A stretch of 64,000 nt of DNA, from NCBI RefSeq assembly GCF_900155865.1, contig NZ_LT707006.1:1755685-1819684 (forward strand), given 5' to 3'. The stretch comes from Bacteroides bouchesdurhonensis. Its GTDB lineage: Bacteria > Bacteroidota > Bacteroidia > Bacteroidales > Bacteroidaceae. The notes below the pieces were generated by a model. It had not been told where the DNA came from and searched no databases. It saw only the letters and a program-made list of their open reading frames with translations. Within the stretch, counting starts at the first letter, position 1, and each line of letters opens with the position of its first letter. This document shows positions 39,018 through 48,220 of the stretch, one piece after another. Position numbers and translations under genes: made by a program.

Positions 39018-39130
39018 CCTTATTATTTGTTTGGTCGCTTCAGATAAAGCATTTATTGTGCAGGGACAGAAACTTTTTTAATTTTTTATTTAAACCATTT
39101 TAAAACAGGATTTAAACAAATTGAATAGAT

Positions 39131-39886
39131 ATGAAACGATCATATAATTTTAAACATAGCAGGATCATATGGAAGATTGTGCTGTTACTGATTATGTATT
39201 GCAACTGTGTTGTAGCAGAGGTCTCTGCTCAATATAGCATAGAGAATTCATTTTCAGATTATTCTAAGTATATATCTGAGGTTATGGATATTAGTTGGAA
39301 ACGGTCAAAGACTTTTGTTTGGGAAAGGTCAACGGTTATTTTATCTCAAGGAAAAAGGGGACGAGGTATGGGGGCTGTTTATAGTGGGATGATGCAGTCA
39401 AAAGATGGAAATTGTCTTATATTGTATCCCAACATGAATTTTATGTTGGTTGACAATAAAGAGGTCCCGTGGAAATGGACGGGTGATCCTGTTTTACCTC
39501 GAAATCAAATGTTGGATGATCTGCATTGTGCTTTAAAACCAGGGATGGATTCAGATACTATATCGATAGTTTGGGAAAAGTATGTCACTACGTATATAGG
39601 AAAAGATACTCCTTTTAATGCAGATACTGTATTTGTATCTCAGATTCCGTTAGAAAATCTTTATCAAGGAAAGTATATGTATTGTACAGGAATTTATGCT
39701 TGTAAACGGGGAAGACCGTCTATGATATTTAAATGCTTTTTTACGGAAGAAGGAAAAATGAATGAAGAAAAGTACCTTTCTAAATTTTATAAAACAGTAA
39801 AGTATCGTCGAAATGATAATTGGTCTTATGATAATGAAAAAGCTCAGATGTTACAATATGAACTATATTTAAAGTCTGTGAGATAG
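39131..39886 (+). CDS. Secreted hypothetical protein, island repeat unit gene A
   Basis: A 251-residue protein with an N-terminal signal (IVLLLIMYCNCVVAEVSAQ). No family is recognised. Together with the next gene it forms a unit that recurs, degraded, at 45965-46333. It could be an immunity or accessory protein of the toxin system. Confidence 0.6.
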   Translation: MKRSYNFKHSRIIWKIVLLLIMYCNCVVAEVSAQYSIENSFSDYSKYISEVMDISWKRSKTFVWERSTVILSQGKRGRGMGAVYSGMMQSKDGNCLILYPNMNFMLVDNKEVPWKWTGDPVLPRNQMLDDLHCALKPGMDSDTISIVWEKYVTTYIGKDTPFNADTVFVSQIPLENLYQGKYMYCTGIYACKRGRPSMIFKCFFTEEGKMNEEKYLSKFYKTVKYRRNDNWSYDNEKAQMLQYELYLKSVR

Positions 39887-39978
39887 TTATGAACAATATA
39901 ATTTTATTTTTATTGTCAATATAGAAGGTTGTGTCGTGGGATATAATTTAAATGTATTTGTTATATATGAATGGAAAT

Positions 39979-40968
39979 ATGAAAAGACTGTTTTTATTTT
40001 TTTTGCTGGGATTCTCAGTGCTTAGCATAGCCTATAGTCAGAGTAAGGATAACTTGTATAAAACTATTCCTGTTGTCAGGTATATTCCCGACGCTTTTTT
40101 ACCTGCTATTGATGGATCTTTTATACATAGTATTGAATCTTTAAATATATATATCCAAAATGAAGATACTCTATATGTTCAATATCGATTTGGAAAATTG
40201 AGGGATTATGATAGTGAATTCTTTACAGTGAATCATATTAATACCAAACCATTTTTTACTCCTGATAGTGTATTTCTCGTTTCTTTCCAAAATGAGGCGA
40301 TCAATGTTCCATATCTACCTATATATCGAGTTTATGGTATAAAAAAGGATGGTAAATATCTTTTTGGACTCACCGATGGGGGAGCACAATTGTATCCGTT
40401 TAAAAAAATGTTGGAGGTTCGTTATGGATCTGTAGAGAAATTTATGGAGATCTATAAGGGTTATATTAACGATCAGCTTTTAAGTCTGAACGAGAAAGAT
40501 TGCGGCATTTCAATTTATTCTGATGATAAAGACGAAATGGTCTCTTTTCTAAAGAATGATTATTTGATACATGAGCGGTATAATCCTACTGATACGATGA
40601 ATGTCGTAAACAGGTTTATTTCCTTGGTTTCTTCTTATACTTTGTTGAAAGAAGACCAGGAAAAGTTAATCAGAAGAGAGCTTATGAGGGAAATTCGTCG
40701 TGAGCCTGATGCCCATCCAAAAGAATTAAAAGTATCAGCATTTTCCTTTGGTGATATTGTTGTATATGAAGTCGATGTATATTATGTACTTTATCATGCT
40801 TTACCTCGACAGCAATTTGAAGAAGTGCGTCGGGGAATTATTAACCAAAATAAGCAAAGATTGCAATACATATCAGAATTGAAATTGTATAAAGGGCTGG
40901 GTATTCCTTTTGTAACTTATGATACTTTGATCCAGGAAACTGCAGATGCTCTTTTGGACAAGCAATAA
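39979..40968 (+). CDS. Secreted hypothetical protein, island repeat unit gene B, copy 1
   Basis: A 329-residue protein with a signal peptide (MKRLFLFFLLGFSVLSIAYSQ). Very similar along its length to the copy at 46400, differing mainly in the middle and C-terminal half. Two earlier in-frame ATGs (39952, 39967) exist, but the signal peptide favours 39979. Unknown function; a variable periplasmic protein such as immunity would fit the divergence pattern. Confidence 0.65.
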   Translation: MKRLFLFFLLGFSVLSIAYSQSKDNLYKTIPVVRYIPDAFLPAIDGSFIHSIESLNIYIQNEDTLYVQYRFGKLRDYDSEFFTVNHINTKPFFTPDSVFLVSFQNEAINVPYLPIYRVYGIKKDGKYLFGLTDGGAQLYPFKKMLEVRYGSVEKFMEIYKGYINDQLLSLNEKDCGISIYSDDKDEMVSFLKNDYLIHERYNPTDTMNVVNRFISLVSSYTLLKEDQEKLIRRELMREIRREPDAHPKELKVSAFSFGDIVVYEVDVYYVLYHALPRQQFEEVRRGIINQNKQRLQYISELKLYKGLGIPFVTYDTLIQETADALLDKQ

Positions 40969-41060
40969 TGTTTGACTTATACTTTTTAAATGATCTGAAT
41001 TCATGTAGGAATAGGATTTGAAAAGAAGATATTTCGTAGTAGATGGAATTCTTCAAACTA

Positions 41061-41313
41061 TTGCTATTAACAAGTAAATGCAATTTTCCAGAAGTATTAG
41101 CTACTAATCTGACGGGGGCTAACCGCGCAGTGATGGAAATTTGTCCGTCTACAGTTTCGGGATATTTTATAATAAACCCTAATGTAACATTGCACTCGCA
41201 AGTAATAGCGTAAGTATGATAGCGTAAGTTGCACTCCTGGTCGACATCCTGTCTATAATTGCTTGTACTTCTTCGTTACGTTGTACCTTTTCCTCTACTG
41301 TATTGTCTTCCAT
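41061..41313 (-). pseudogene. 5' fragment of an HlyD-family secretion gene
   Basis: From ATG 41313 the minus strand reads MEDNTVEEKVQRNEEVQAII, DRMSTRSATYAIILTLLL, then after one frameshift (around 41180) GFIIKYPETVDGQISITARL and APVRLVANTSGKL. This matches the N-terminus of Bacteroidetes membrane fusion proteins that work with peptidase-containing ABC exporters. It then runs into a copy of the sequence that follows 47387, so the gene was cut by recombination. Confidence 0.7.
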
Positions 41314-41478
41314 CGTTTTTTATAATAGTTTTCTATACAAAGAAAATACTTTTAATGTAAAAATCAATAATATCAATAAATGTAACATTATATTTTTTAT
41401 TTTCTTGCTTTTTTCTTGTTTATTATATTTTTCTTGTTTATCTTTGTTTTCAAGATTGTTAACCTTAATAGATCTAAT

Positions 41479-42482
41479 ATGAATACGCATTTCTCTATAA
41501 TAATGCCTACTTATAATCAAGCTTCTTTTATAAGAAGGGCAATATCCAGTATATATAAACAAACGCATAAGAATTGGGAACTGATCATTGTAAATGATGG
41601 ATGTACCGATGAAACAGAATTGTATATTAGTGATTTTCTGAATGATGACCGTATTGTCTATATTAAGAATGAAAGCAATCAGGGGCTGGGGTATGCCCTT
41701 AATCAGGGGCTTGAGGCAGCTAAACATGACTTGATTGCTTACTTGCCATCTGACGACTATTATTATGAGGATCATCTGGAATCAGTTTATAAAAAAATTC
41801 AGGAGAATAATAATACATTTCTTGTATATACAGGAATGAAATTTGATTCTACAGATACATTATATTATACGGATTCTACAGAAAGTAAAGGATTGAGGAA
41901 AAACTATTGTTTGCAATTGGTCCAGACTGCTCACAGGAACACGGATAAACGTTGGGTGGAGAGAAAAGAATGGGTAAGTGAGGATTTATTTGCTATATTT
42001 TGGTATAAGCTGACATCTCTTGGAAGTTTCGATATGACGAATGAAATTACTTGTTATTGGACTTCCCATCCTGCTCAGCGTCATCGCTTAATCGGCGAAA
42101 AATATGGTGGAGTTCTGAATAAATACAGAAGCCACTATCAAGCGAAGTCTCCGGTTAAAATGCGAGTGTCCAAATATAAATTTGTTGATGAAGAAAAATT
42201 ATATGCTGATTTTAGAATGGAGTGCCCTCTTTGCGAGTCTCCTTAATAATCGTGAGAAAGAGAATCTTCATCGGTTTCGAATGGCTCCAAAGCATTTTCA
42301 TGACCATGTCTCTGCAGATAATTGGACTAAGGAGTTGTCACAATATGATGCCGGATAGTTCATTGTCTACAAAGTCATAACAATGGTGAATTGTTGAAAG
42401 CGTCTTGGGATGATTTGAATATTCCAGCTCGAATCAGTACATATGCCGCGGCGGGATTACCTGTAATTTTGTGTGACTTTTA
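41479..42482 (+). pseudogene. Glycosyltransferase gene with frameshifts
   Basis: An intact N-terminal family 2 domain (FSIIMPTYNQASFIRRAISS, VNDGCTD, LPSDD) runs to about 42220, where the frame stops. Protein-like sequence continues in the other frames: NNREKENLHRFRMAPKHFHD, then GELLKASWDDLNIPARISTY and AAAGLPVIL, the C-terminal pattern of a GT-B type transferase. At least two indels, perhaps with internal deletion. It is fused at 42475-42483 to a toxin-like domain. Confidence 0.65.
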
Positions 42483-42847
42483 ATACTCAATTTATAAATG
42501 AAGATGGTTGGAATCGCATTTTGAAGGATGATAATATTGACTATGATTGGACTAAAGTGAAAACAAAGGAAGAAGCTTTAGTAGTTATATTAGCTCACGA
42601 AGCTCAACATGCTAATCATATTGCAAGATATTATGACGTTACTAAACAAGCTAATGGTGATGCTGCGATAGCAGCTCGTATATTTAGAGAACAAGGATAT
42701 AGTCAAGAATTTGTTAATATATTTATTGATGAGAATACTCACAAGTATAAAGAACATTTTGCTGACGGTTTGCATGATTATATGAAAAAATATAATCATG
42801 GTGTGATCGATACGGCACTAGATGAATATAGAAATGACTTTAAATAA
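42473..42847 (+). CDS. Orphan zincin-like toxin C-terminal domain
   Basis: A 124-residue frame starting at GTG with no leader. It contains VVILAHEAQHANHIARYY, an HExxH zinc motif (His42, Glu43, His46), and later acidic/His residues. It looks like a C-terminal domain cut from a larger secreted protein, left behind as an orphan module. The LRR lipoprotein seven bases later may be its immunity protein. Confidence 0.5.
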   Translation: MTFNTQFINEDGWNRILKDDNIDYDWTKVKTKEEALVVILAHEAQHANHIARYYDVTKQANGDAAIAARIFREQGYSQEFVNIFIDENTHKYKEHFADGLHDYMKKYNHGVIDTALDEYRNDFK

Positions 42848-42853
42848 GAGAAT

Positions 42854-43471
42854 ATGAAAAATATAGGTTATGTCTTTTTCTTTTTAATATCTTGTAAAAT
42901 AGGGAATAAGAACAAAGTTGTGGAACTTCCTGTTGTTGAAGAATTAACAAAACTGGAGAAGCTCTTTTTATTACCTCAGGATTCGGCCATGGATTATTAT
43001 GATTTGTCAAATGATAGTATTGTGGCTTTTCCTGATTTATCAGGTTATATAATAAAGTCACTTAATTTGTCTGGTAATTTGTTGGATACCCTTGTGGTAG
43101 ATTTTTTACCTCAAAAAATAGAGAACTTGAATCTTTCACATAATCACTATAAAGCTCGTGTGTATATAGGAGAGAATGCAATACCTTTTTTGAAAGAATT
43201 GGATTTCTCTTATAATTCCTTGAGTAGTATCGGTATAAGCGAGCCTTTATATCGGATTATACTATCGCATAATAATCTTAGTACTATTACCTTAAATCAT
43301 AAAAATATACAATATCTGGATGTTTCATATAATTCTAATTTGGCAGAACGTGTCGATTTTGACCCATCTAAGATAGATACTATAGTACGAGATGGAGTTG
43401 CTGATGGTAAACGTTTGATTAGTAAAATGCGTGTAGGAATAATTGATGATGATTGGGGAGATACACGATAA
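42854..43471 (+). CDS. Leucine-rich-repeat lipoprotein
   Basis: A 205-residue lipoprotein (VFFFLISC, Cys about 14) with four or five LRR-like units (IIKSLNLSGNLLDTL, IENLNLSHNHYKA, LKELDFSYNSLSS, IQYLDVSYNS). LRRs bind proteins. Position directly after the zincin-like module suggests it neutralises it; inference only. Confidence 0.65.
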   Translation: MKNIGYVFFFLISCKIGNKNKVVELPVVEELTKLEKLFLLPQDSAMDYYDLSNDSIVAFPDLSGYIIKSLNLSGNLLDTLVVDFLPQKIENLNLSHNHYKARVYIGENAIPFLKELDFSYNSLSSIGISEPLYRIILSHNNLSTITLNHKNIQYLDVSYNSNLAERVDFDPSKIDTIVRDGVADGKRLISKMRVGIIDDDWGDTR

Positions 43472-43678
43472 AGTTCGCATTTCAATGTATTGCTTATTTT
43501 ATAGAATTATTTTTAAGAGATAAAATATAATAAAAATATGAAGGGATGAATTATTGATCTTATCAAGATACTTTAGCTTTTTGTTAATAAATGGTTAAGA
43601 TGTAAGAATAAATATATTCATGCTTTTAAAAAATATTTTAGTTTCCATAAATAAAGTTTGTAAAAAGATAGATATAAA

Positions 43679-44191
43679 GTGAATAAAGTAGGAACTAGTA
43701 AGTTGTTAGATGATATTTTAAATCTTTGTGTTCAGAGCATTGGCGGACGGAATTATCAGGATATTGATTGTTTCTTCTTATGTGTTGGACAATTACTAGG
43801 GGAAAGTCCTGTGGCAATAGGAAATGAATATGGAGACTATTTGAAAGCAAGAGGATATTCTCTAGATAAGATTAATGAGATTCTAAGGCAAGGAATGTCA
43901 AGTACTCATTTTGAAGATTTTATGGAAAATGGTTTAAACGCCCAAGTGACTAAAATGGATAGTCACTCTTTCCAAGCTACTATAAATCAGAGTGGAACTG
44001 CACCTAAAGGAATGGGGCTTGTGTATATCGGTAAAACTGTAGATGGTAAAGATCAATATCATGCAATTGTAGTAAGGGGATCAAAACAAGAGGATGGTCG
44101 GACGGTTTTGGAATATACCGATCCTCAAAGTTCTGATCCAACTAAGATATACACATCTGATGATGTGGAAAAATTTTATGAAATAAAATAA
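43679..44191 (+). CDS. Orphan papain-like toxin C-terminal domain
   Basis: A 170-residue frame beginning at GTG, with no leader or signal. It shows a possible Cys-His-Asp triad: CFFLCVGQLLG (Cys31 or Cys35), QYHAIVVRG (His128) and EYTDPQS (Asp148), the order seen in papain-fold peptidases and many polymorphic toxins. Upstream frames are closed. It is probably a displaced C-terminal module. Confidence 0.45.
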   Translation: MNKVGTSKLLDDILNLCVQSIGGRNYQDIDCFFLCVGQLLGESPVAIGNEYGDYLKARGYSLDKINEILRQGMSSTHFEDFMENGLNAQVTKMDSHSFQATINQSGTAPKGMGLVYIGKTVDGKDQYHAIVVRGSKQEDGRTVLEYTDPQSSDPTKIYTSDDVEKFYEIK

Positions 44192-44520
44192 ATAGTATAG
44201 TTGTAGTTGATAATATGCTATTATTATTTTCATGGATACACTTAATATCCGCAGGGGAAAATATCAATCTTAGTTAATATTAGAACTTTACATGTTTGTT
44301 TTGTTGAAATAAGTAGATAAAAGGAGGAGCATGTAAAGCATCTATTTTAATGATATGAATATGGATTGAGAATGTTAGGGTAATACTTGATATGGACTAT
44401 ATTTGTAAGTTGGTTATTAATAATAGTATTTTAACAATTTGAAGTTACGGGATGCTCAACTCTTGATCCATATTAATATGTAATTCCTTTTTGAATAAAA
44501 ATAATAATTGTAATTTGCGT
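44192..44520. other. AT-rich non-coding gap
   Basis: 329 bases without a plausible gene, promoter box or clear hairpin. Confidence 0.5.
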
Positions 44521-45225
44521 ATGAAAAAAGTTCTTTTTACATTGTTTTTGTCTTTTTCTTCTTTTCTGATGGCACAGGAAAGTGCTTTTCAGGATTATTT
44601 AGATCATTTTAAAGAAGAAACGGAAGACTCTGTTTTTTGTGGCACTATTGTAAGTGATTCATTGAATGATATTTTTAGAGAGAATATACCCTCTGAATAT
44701 GTTGAACAATTTATTGATAAGTTTAAATCTGGCAATGACCAAGAATGCCGTTATTTTTATGGTATAAAAATAAATTTACATGCATATGTAGTTGTTTTTG
44801 TTATTAGAGATTCTGAGGATTTTGTAACCCAGTGGGGGAGAGGTATTCAAGAATGTCTGGCAATAGTATACTCTAGTGAAGGAGAAAAGAAAAGTAGCAT
44901 GTTGTTATGTAAGAGAAGTGATGGACAATCATTTCGTCTTAGTTGTGTGAAAACAGGTGATTTTATACCTAATAGAGCTCTTTTAGGAATATCTGTAAAT
45001 GAAATAACTCTTCAGAAATGTTTAAGCGAGAAAGAAAGCCTTTTCCAAGCAGTGAAGTATGTGAGGAATTATAGTATAAATAGGAATGGTGTAATTTTAT
45101 ATGTAGGGCAATATAAATATAGCGATGTGAACGTTATAAAGAGAAAAGGTTTTACGAATGTCGTAGAGGAACATGAAGTTTGGAGAGAGATTTGGGATAA
45201 ATATATAAAAGCAACTCCTTTATAA
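44521..45225 (+). CDS. Secreted hypothetical protein
   Basis: A 234-residue protein with a signal peptide (MKKVLFTLFLSFSSFLMAQ). No family is recognised. It follows the papain-like module and precedes another secreted protein by 22 bases. Candidate immunity protein by position. The start at 44521 fits the signal peptide better than the in-frame ATG at 44491. Confidence 0.6.
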   Translation: MKKVLFTLFLSFSSFLMAQESAFQDYLDHFKEETEDSVFCGTIVSDSLNDIFRENIPSEYVEQFIDKFKSGNDQECRYFYGIKINLHAYVVVFVIRDSEDFVTQWGRGIQECLAIVYSSEGEKKSSMLLCKRSDGQSFRLSCVKTGDFIPNRALLGISVNEITLQKCLSEKESLFQAVKYVRNYSINRNGVILYVGQYKYSDVNVIKRKGFTNVVEEHEVWREIWDKYIKATPL

Positions 45226-45247
45226 TCATATTAAAAATAAGAGATAA

Positions 45248-45895
45248 ATGAAAAAAAAAATGCTTATTGCTATTTTGGCTATGATAATGACCAGTAGCGT
45301 CTATGCACAATATTTTCCGGTAGATACAGCCAGATTGAATCTCACTTATAAGTCATTAATGGAAAATCCAGAGGATCCGGTTGCTCAAAAAAACTATTTT
45401 GACGCGTTTCCTGATACATGGGACAAGTTTATCATGACTTATCAATATTTCCCAAATAAAGAATATGATCTGAGTATGTTTTTTCGTGCATCAGACCATG
45501 TGGTTGCTTTATATGATTTGAATACTATTCCTGATTCAATTTATTGTCGTAAGCTTATACATTTAGCAATCGGAGGAAAAATAAATCCGGATGTTGCTCA
45601 TGATTGGTGGGGACTAAAGCCGTTATTGCGTTGGGTTATGAAAACTAAAATGGATACGATGTTTACAACACTTTCTAAATTGAGGAAGGGACATCAGTTT
45701 GAATTTTGGGCTTTTTATTGGTCCAATATGTATTATCGTAAGGAGATATATGATGAATTTGGTCGATTAAAATTAAAGGGTGAAAAACTATATCCGAAAG
45801 AGACAGAAATAATGTCTGATGCTTTTAAGTATTTTCATAATGGTGTAAATTATGTAGGAATGGGATTTGAAAAAGAAGATATTTCTCAGGAGTAA
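45248..45895 (+). CDS. Secreted hypothetical protein
   Basis: A 215-residue protein with a signal peptide (LIAILAMIMTSSVYAQ). The segment ENPEDPVAQKNYFDAFPDTW and several Trp/Tyr-rich helices give it a helical character. No function is recognised; similar small secreted proteins accompany toxin modules in Bacteroides. Confidence 0.6.
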   Translation: MKKKMLIAILAMIMTSSVYAQYFPVDTARLNLTYKSLMENPEDPVAQKNYFDAFPDTWDKFIMTYQYFPNKEYDLSMFFRASDHVVALYDLNTIPDSIYCRKLIHLAIGGKINPDVAHDWWGLKPLLRWVMKTKMDTMFTTLSKLRKGHQFEFWAFYWSNMYYRKEIYDEFGRLKLKGEKLYPKETEIMSDAFKYFHNGVNYVGMGFEKEDISQE

Positions 45896-45964
45896 TAGAT
45901 TTATATGTTTTTCTATTACTTGAAAAGATCCGTAATTATAATCAAATATCTAAAACATTCTGCT

Positions 45965-46333
45965 ACGATCAAATAATTTTAATCGTAGCAGTATATTATG
46001 GAAGATTATACTGTTACTAATTATGTATTGCACCTGTGTTGTAGAAGAGGTTCCTGCTCAATATAGCATAGAAAAATCATTTTAAATTATTCTAAGTATA
46101 TATCTAAGGTTATGGATATTAGTTGGAAACGATCAAAGACTTTATGCTTGTAAACGGAGAAGACTGTCTATGATATTTAAATGCTTTTTTACGGAAGAAA
46201 GAAAAAGAATGAAGGAATATTTCTTTCTAGATTTTATGAAACAGTAAAGTATCGTCGAAATGATAATTGGTCTTATGATAATGAAAAAGCTCAGATGTTA
46301 CATTATGAACTATATTTAAAGTCTGTGAGATAG
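45965..46333 (+). pseudogene. Decayed copy of repeat-unit gene A
   Basis: The sequence follows the 39131 gene closely but has lost its start, carries a stop in the early coding region, and has an internal deletion of nearly 400 bases (joining the equivalent of about 39315 to about 39703). It ends just before copy 2 of gene B, as in copy 1. Confidence 0.8.
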
Positions 46334-46399
46334 TAATGAACAATATAGTCTGACAATGGAACGTAATTTAGAATGTATTTATTATATATGAATGGAAAT

Positions 46400-47386
46400 A
46401 TGAAAAGACTGTTCTTATTTTTTTTGCTGGGATTCTCAGTGCTTAGCATAGCCTATAGTCAGAGTAAGGATAATTTGTATAAAACTATTCCTGTTGTCAG
46501 GTATATTCCCGACGCTTTTTTACCTGCTATTGATGGATCTTTTATACATAGTATTGAATCTTTAAATATATATATCCAAGATAAAGATACTCTATATGTT
46601 CAATATCGATTTGGAAAATTGAGGGATTATGATAGTGAATTCTTTACAGTGAATCATATTAATACCAAACCTTTTTTTTCTCCTGATAGTGTATTTATCG
46701 TTTCTTTCAGGAATGAGGCTGTTAGCTGGCCATATCTGCCTATATATCGAGTTTATGGTATAAAAAAGGATGGTAAATATCTTTTTGGACTCACTGATGG
46801 GGAAGCGCAATTGTATCCATTTAAAAAGATGTTGGAGGTTCTTTATGGGTCCGTAGAGAAATTTAAGGAGGTTTATACAGGTTATATTAATACTAGGTTG
46901 CGGATAATGGAAGAGGAAGATAGCGGTATTTCAATATATTCTGATGATAAAAACGAAATGGCTTCTTTTCTAAAGAACGATTATTTGATACATGAGCGGC
47001 ATAATCCTACTGATACGATGAATGTCGTAAACAGGTTTATTTCCTTGGTCTCTTCTTATACTTTATTGAAAGAAGGTCAGGAAAGGTTAATCAGGAGGGA
47101 GCTTATGAGAAAAATTCGTCGCGAACCTAATGCCCATCCTAAAGAATTAAAGGTGTCCCCTTTTGTCTTGTCTGATATTATTCTTTATGAAGTCGATGTA
47201 TATGATGTACTTTATCATGCTCTGCCCCGACAGCAGTTGGAGGAGGTACGTCAGGGACTTACTTGTCACAATGAGCAGAGATCGAAATACATATCAGAAT
47301 TGAAATTATATAAAGGGCTGGGTATTCCTTTTGTAACTTATGATACTTTGATCAAGGAAACTGCGGATGCTCTTTTGGGAGGGTAA
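46400..47386 (+). CDS. Secreted hypothetical protein, island repeat unit gene B, copy 2
   Basis: A 328-residue paralogue of the 39979 gene with an identical signal peptide. N-terminal half nearly identical; residues around 160-180 and the C-terminal third differ. The intact state of both copies while gene A is broken in this copy suggests selection for gene B. Confidence 0.7.
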   Translation: MKRLFLFFLLGFSVLSIAYSQSKDNLYKTIPVVRYIPDAFLPAIDGSFIHSIESLNIYIQDKDTLYVQYRFGKLRDYDSEFFTVNHINTKPFFSPDSVFIVSFRNEAVSWPYLPIYRVYGIKKDGKYLFGLTDGEAQLYPFKKMLEVLYGSVEKFKEVYTGYINTRLRIMEEEDSGISIYSDDKNEMASFLKNDYLIHERHNPTDTMNVVNRFISLVSSYTLLKEGQERLIRRELMRKIRREPNAHPKELKVSPFVLSDIILYEVDVYDVLYHALPRQQLEEVRQGLTCHNEQRSKYISELKLYKGLGIPFVTYDTLIKETADALLGG

Positions 47387-47492
47387 ATAATATCTGGATT
47401 AATTTTTTAACGGTATGAATTTATGTAGGAATCGGATTTGAATAAGAAGATATTCCGTAGTGGATGGAATTCATCAAACTATTATATAGAAT

Positions 47493-48206
47493 ATGAAAAA
47501 TCAAATACCTAAAATTATTCATCAGCTTTGGTCGGACAAAGAGAGATCCTTACCGGAACATTTTCTTAAAATGGCGGATACTTGGAAGTATGATTATCCT
47601 GATTGGCAATATATTTATTGGAACGACCATAGAATGAGCTCATTTATATTGGAACATTTTCCGGAATATTGGGATATTTATAATCGTTTTCCTTATAATA
47701 TACAGCGTTGGGATGCTATCAGGTATTTGATACTCTATGAAATGGGTGGTATGTATGTAGATTTCGATTTCGAATCTTTAAAGCCTATGGATGGATTGCT
47801 GTCTGATAAACAGTGCTGCTTTCCACAAGAACCAATATCTCATTGTGGAATTTTTAGGCGGGGATTTATCATTAATAACTCGTTGATGGCATGTGTTCCT
47901 AAACATGTTTATGTGAAGAAAATTATTGATAAGGTTTTTTCAGAGGAGAATTTGAGACTCTCGTTTACTGCTCGTAATAAGGATGTTGTGTTTGACACAA
48001 CAGGGCAGTGGGTATTGGTAAATGCTTATGAAAGCTTGTCTGAAGAGGAGAGGAAGGATGTTTATCTTATTTCCCCTTTATATATCAATCCTTTTGATCT
48101 TCCTCTTGCGAATATAGCCAAAAAAGGGTGTTGGGATAAACGTCTTGAAGATAGTATAAAAGATGCCTATGCTATACATTATTATTTTGGTAGCTGGAAT
48201 GATTAA
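47493..48206 (+). CDS. GT32-type glycosyltransferase
   Basis: A 237-residue cytoplasmic transferase of the Gly_transf_sug/GT32 type, with IPKIIHQLWSDKE at the N-terminus, NIQRWDAIRYLILYEMGGMYVD in the donor site, and DXD-like DFDFESLKPMD. First gene of the intact GT32-LanC-like-Glf set. A role in glycosylating the exported proteins or a surface glycan is possible; inference. Confidence 0.85.
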   Translation: MKNQIPKIIHQLWSDKERSLPEHFLKMADTWKYDYPDWQYIYWNDHRMSSFILEHFPEYWDIYNRFPYNIQRWDAIRYLILYEMGGMYVDFDFESLKPMDGLLSDKQCCFPQEPISHCGIFRRGFIINNSLMACVPKHVYVKKIIDKVFSEENLRLSFTARNKDVVFDTTGQWVLVNAYESLSEEERKDVYLISPLYINPFDLPLANIAKKGCWDKRLEDSIKDAYAIHYYFGSWND

Positions 48207-48220
48207 CGTGCTTTATAAGT

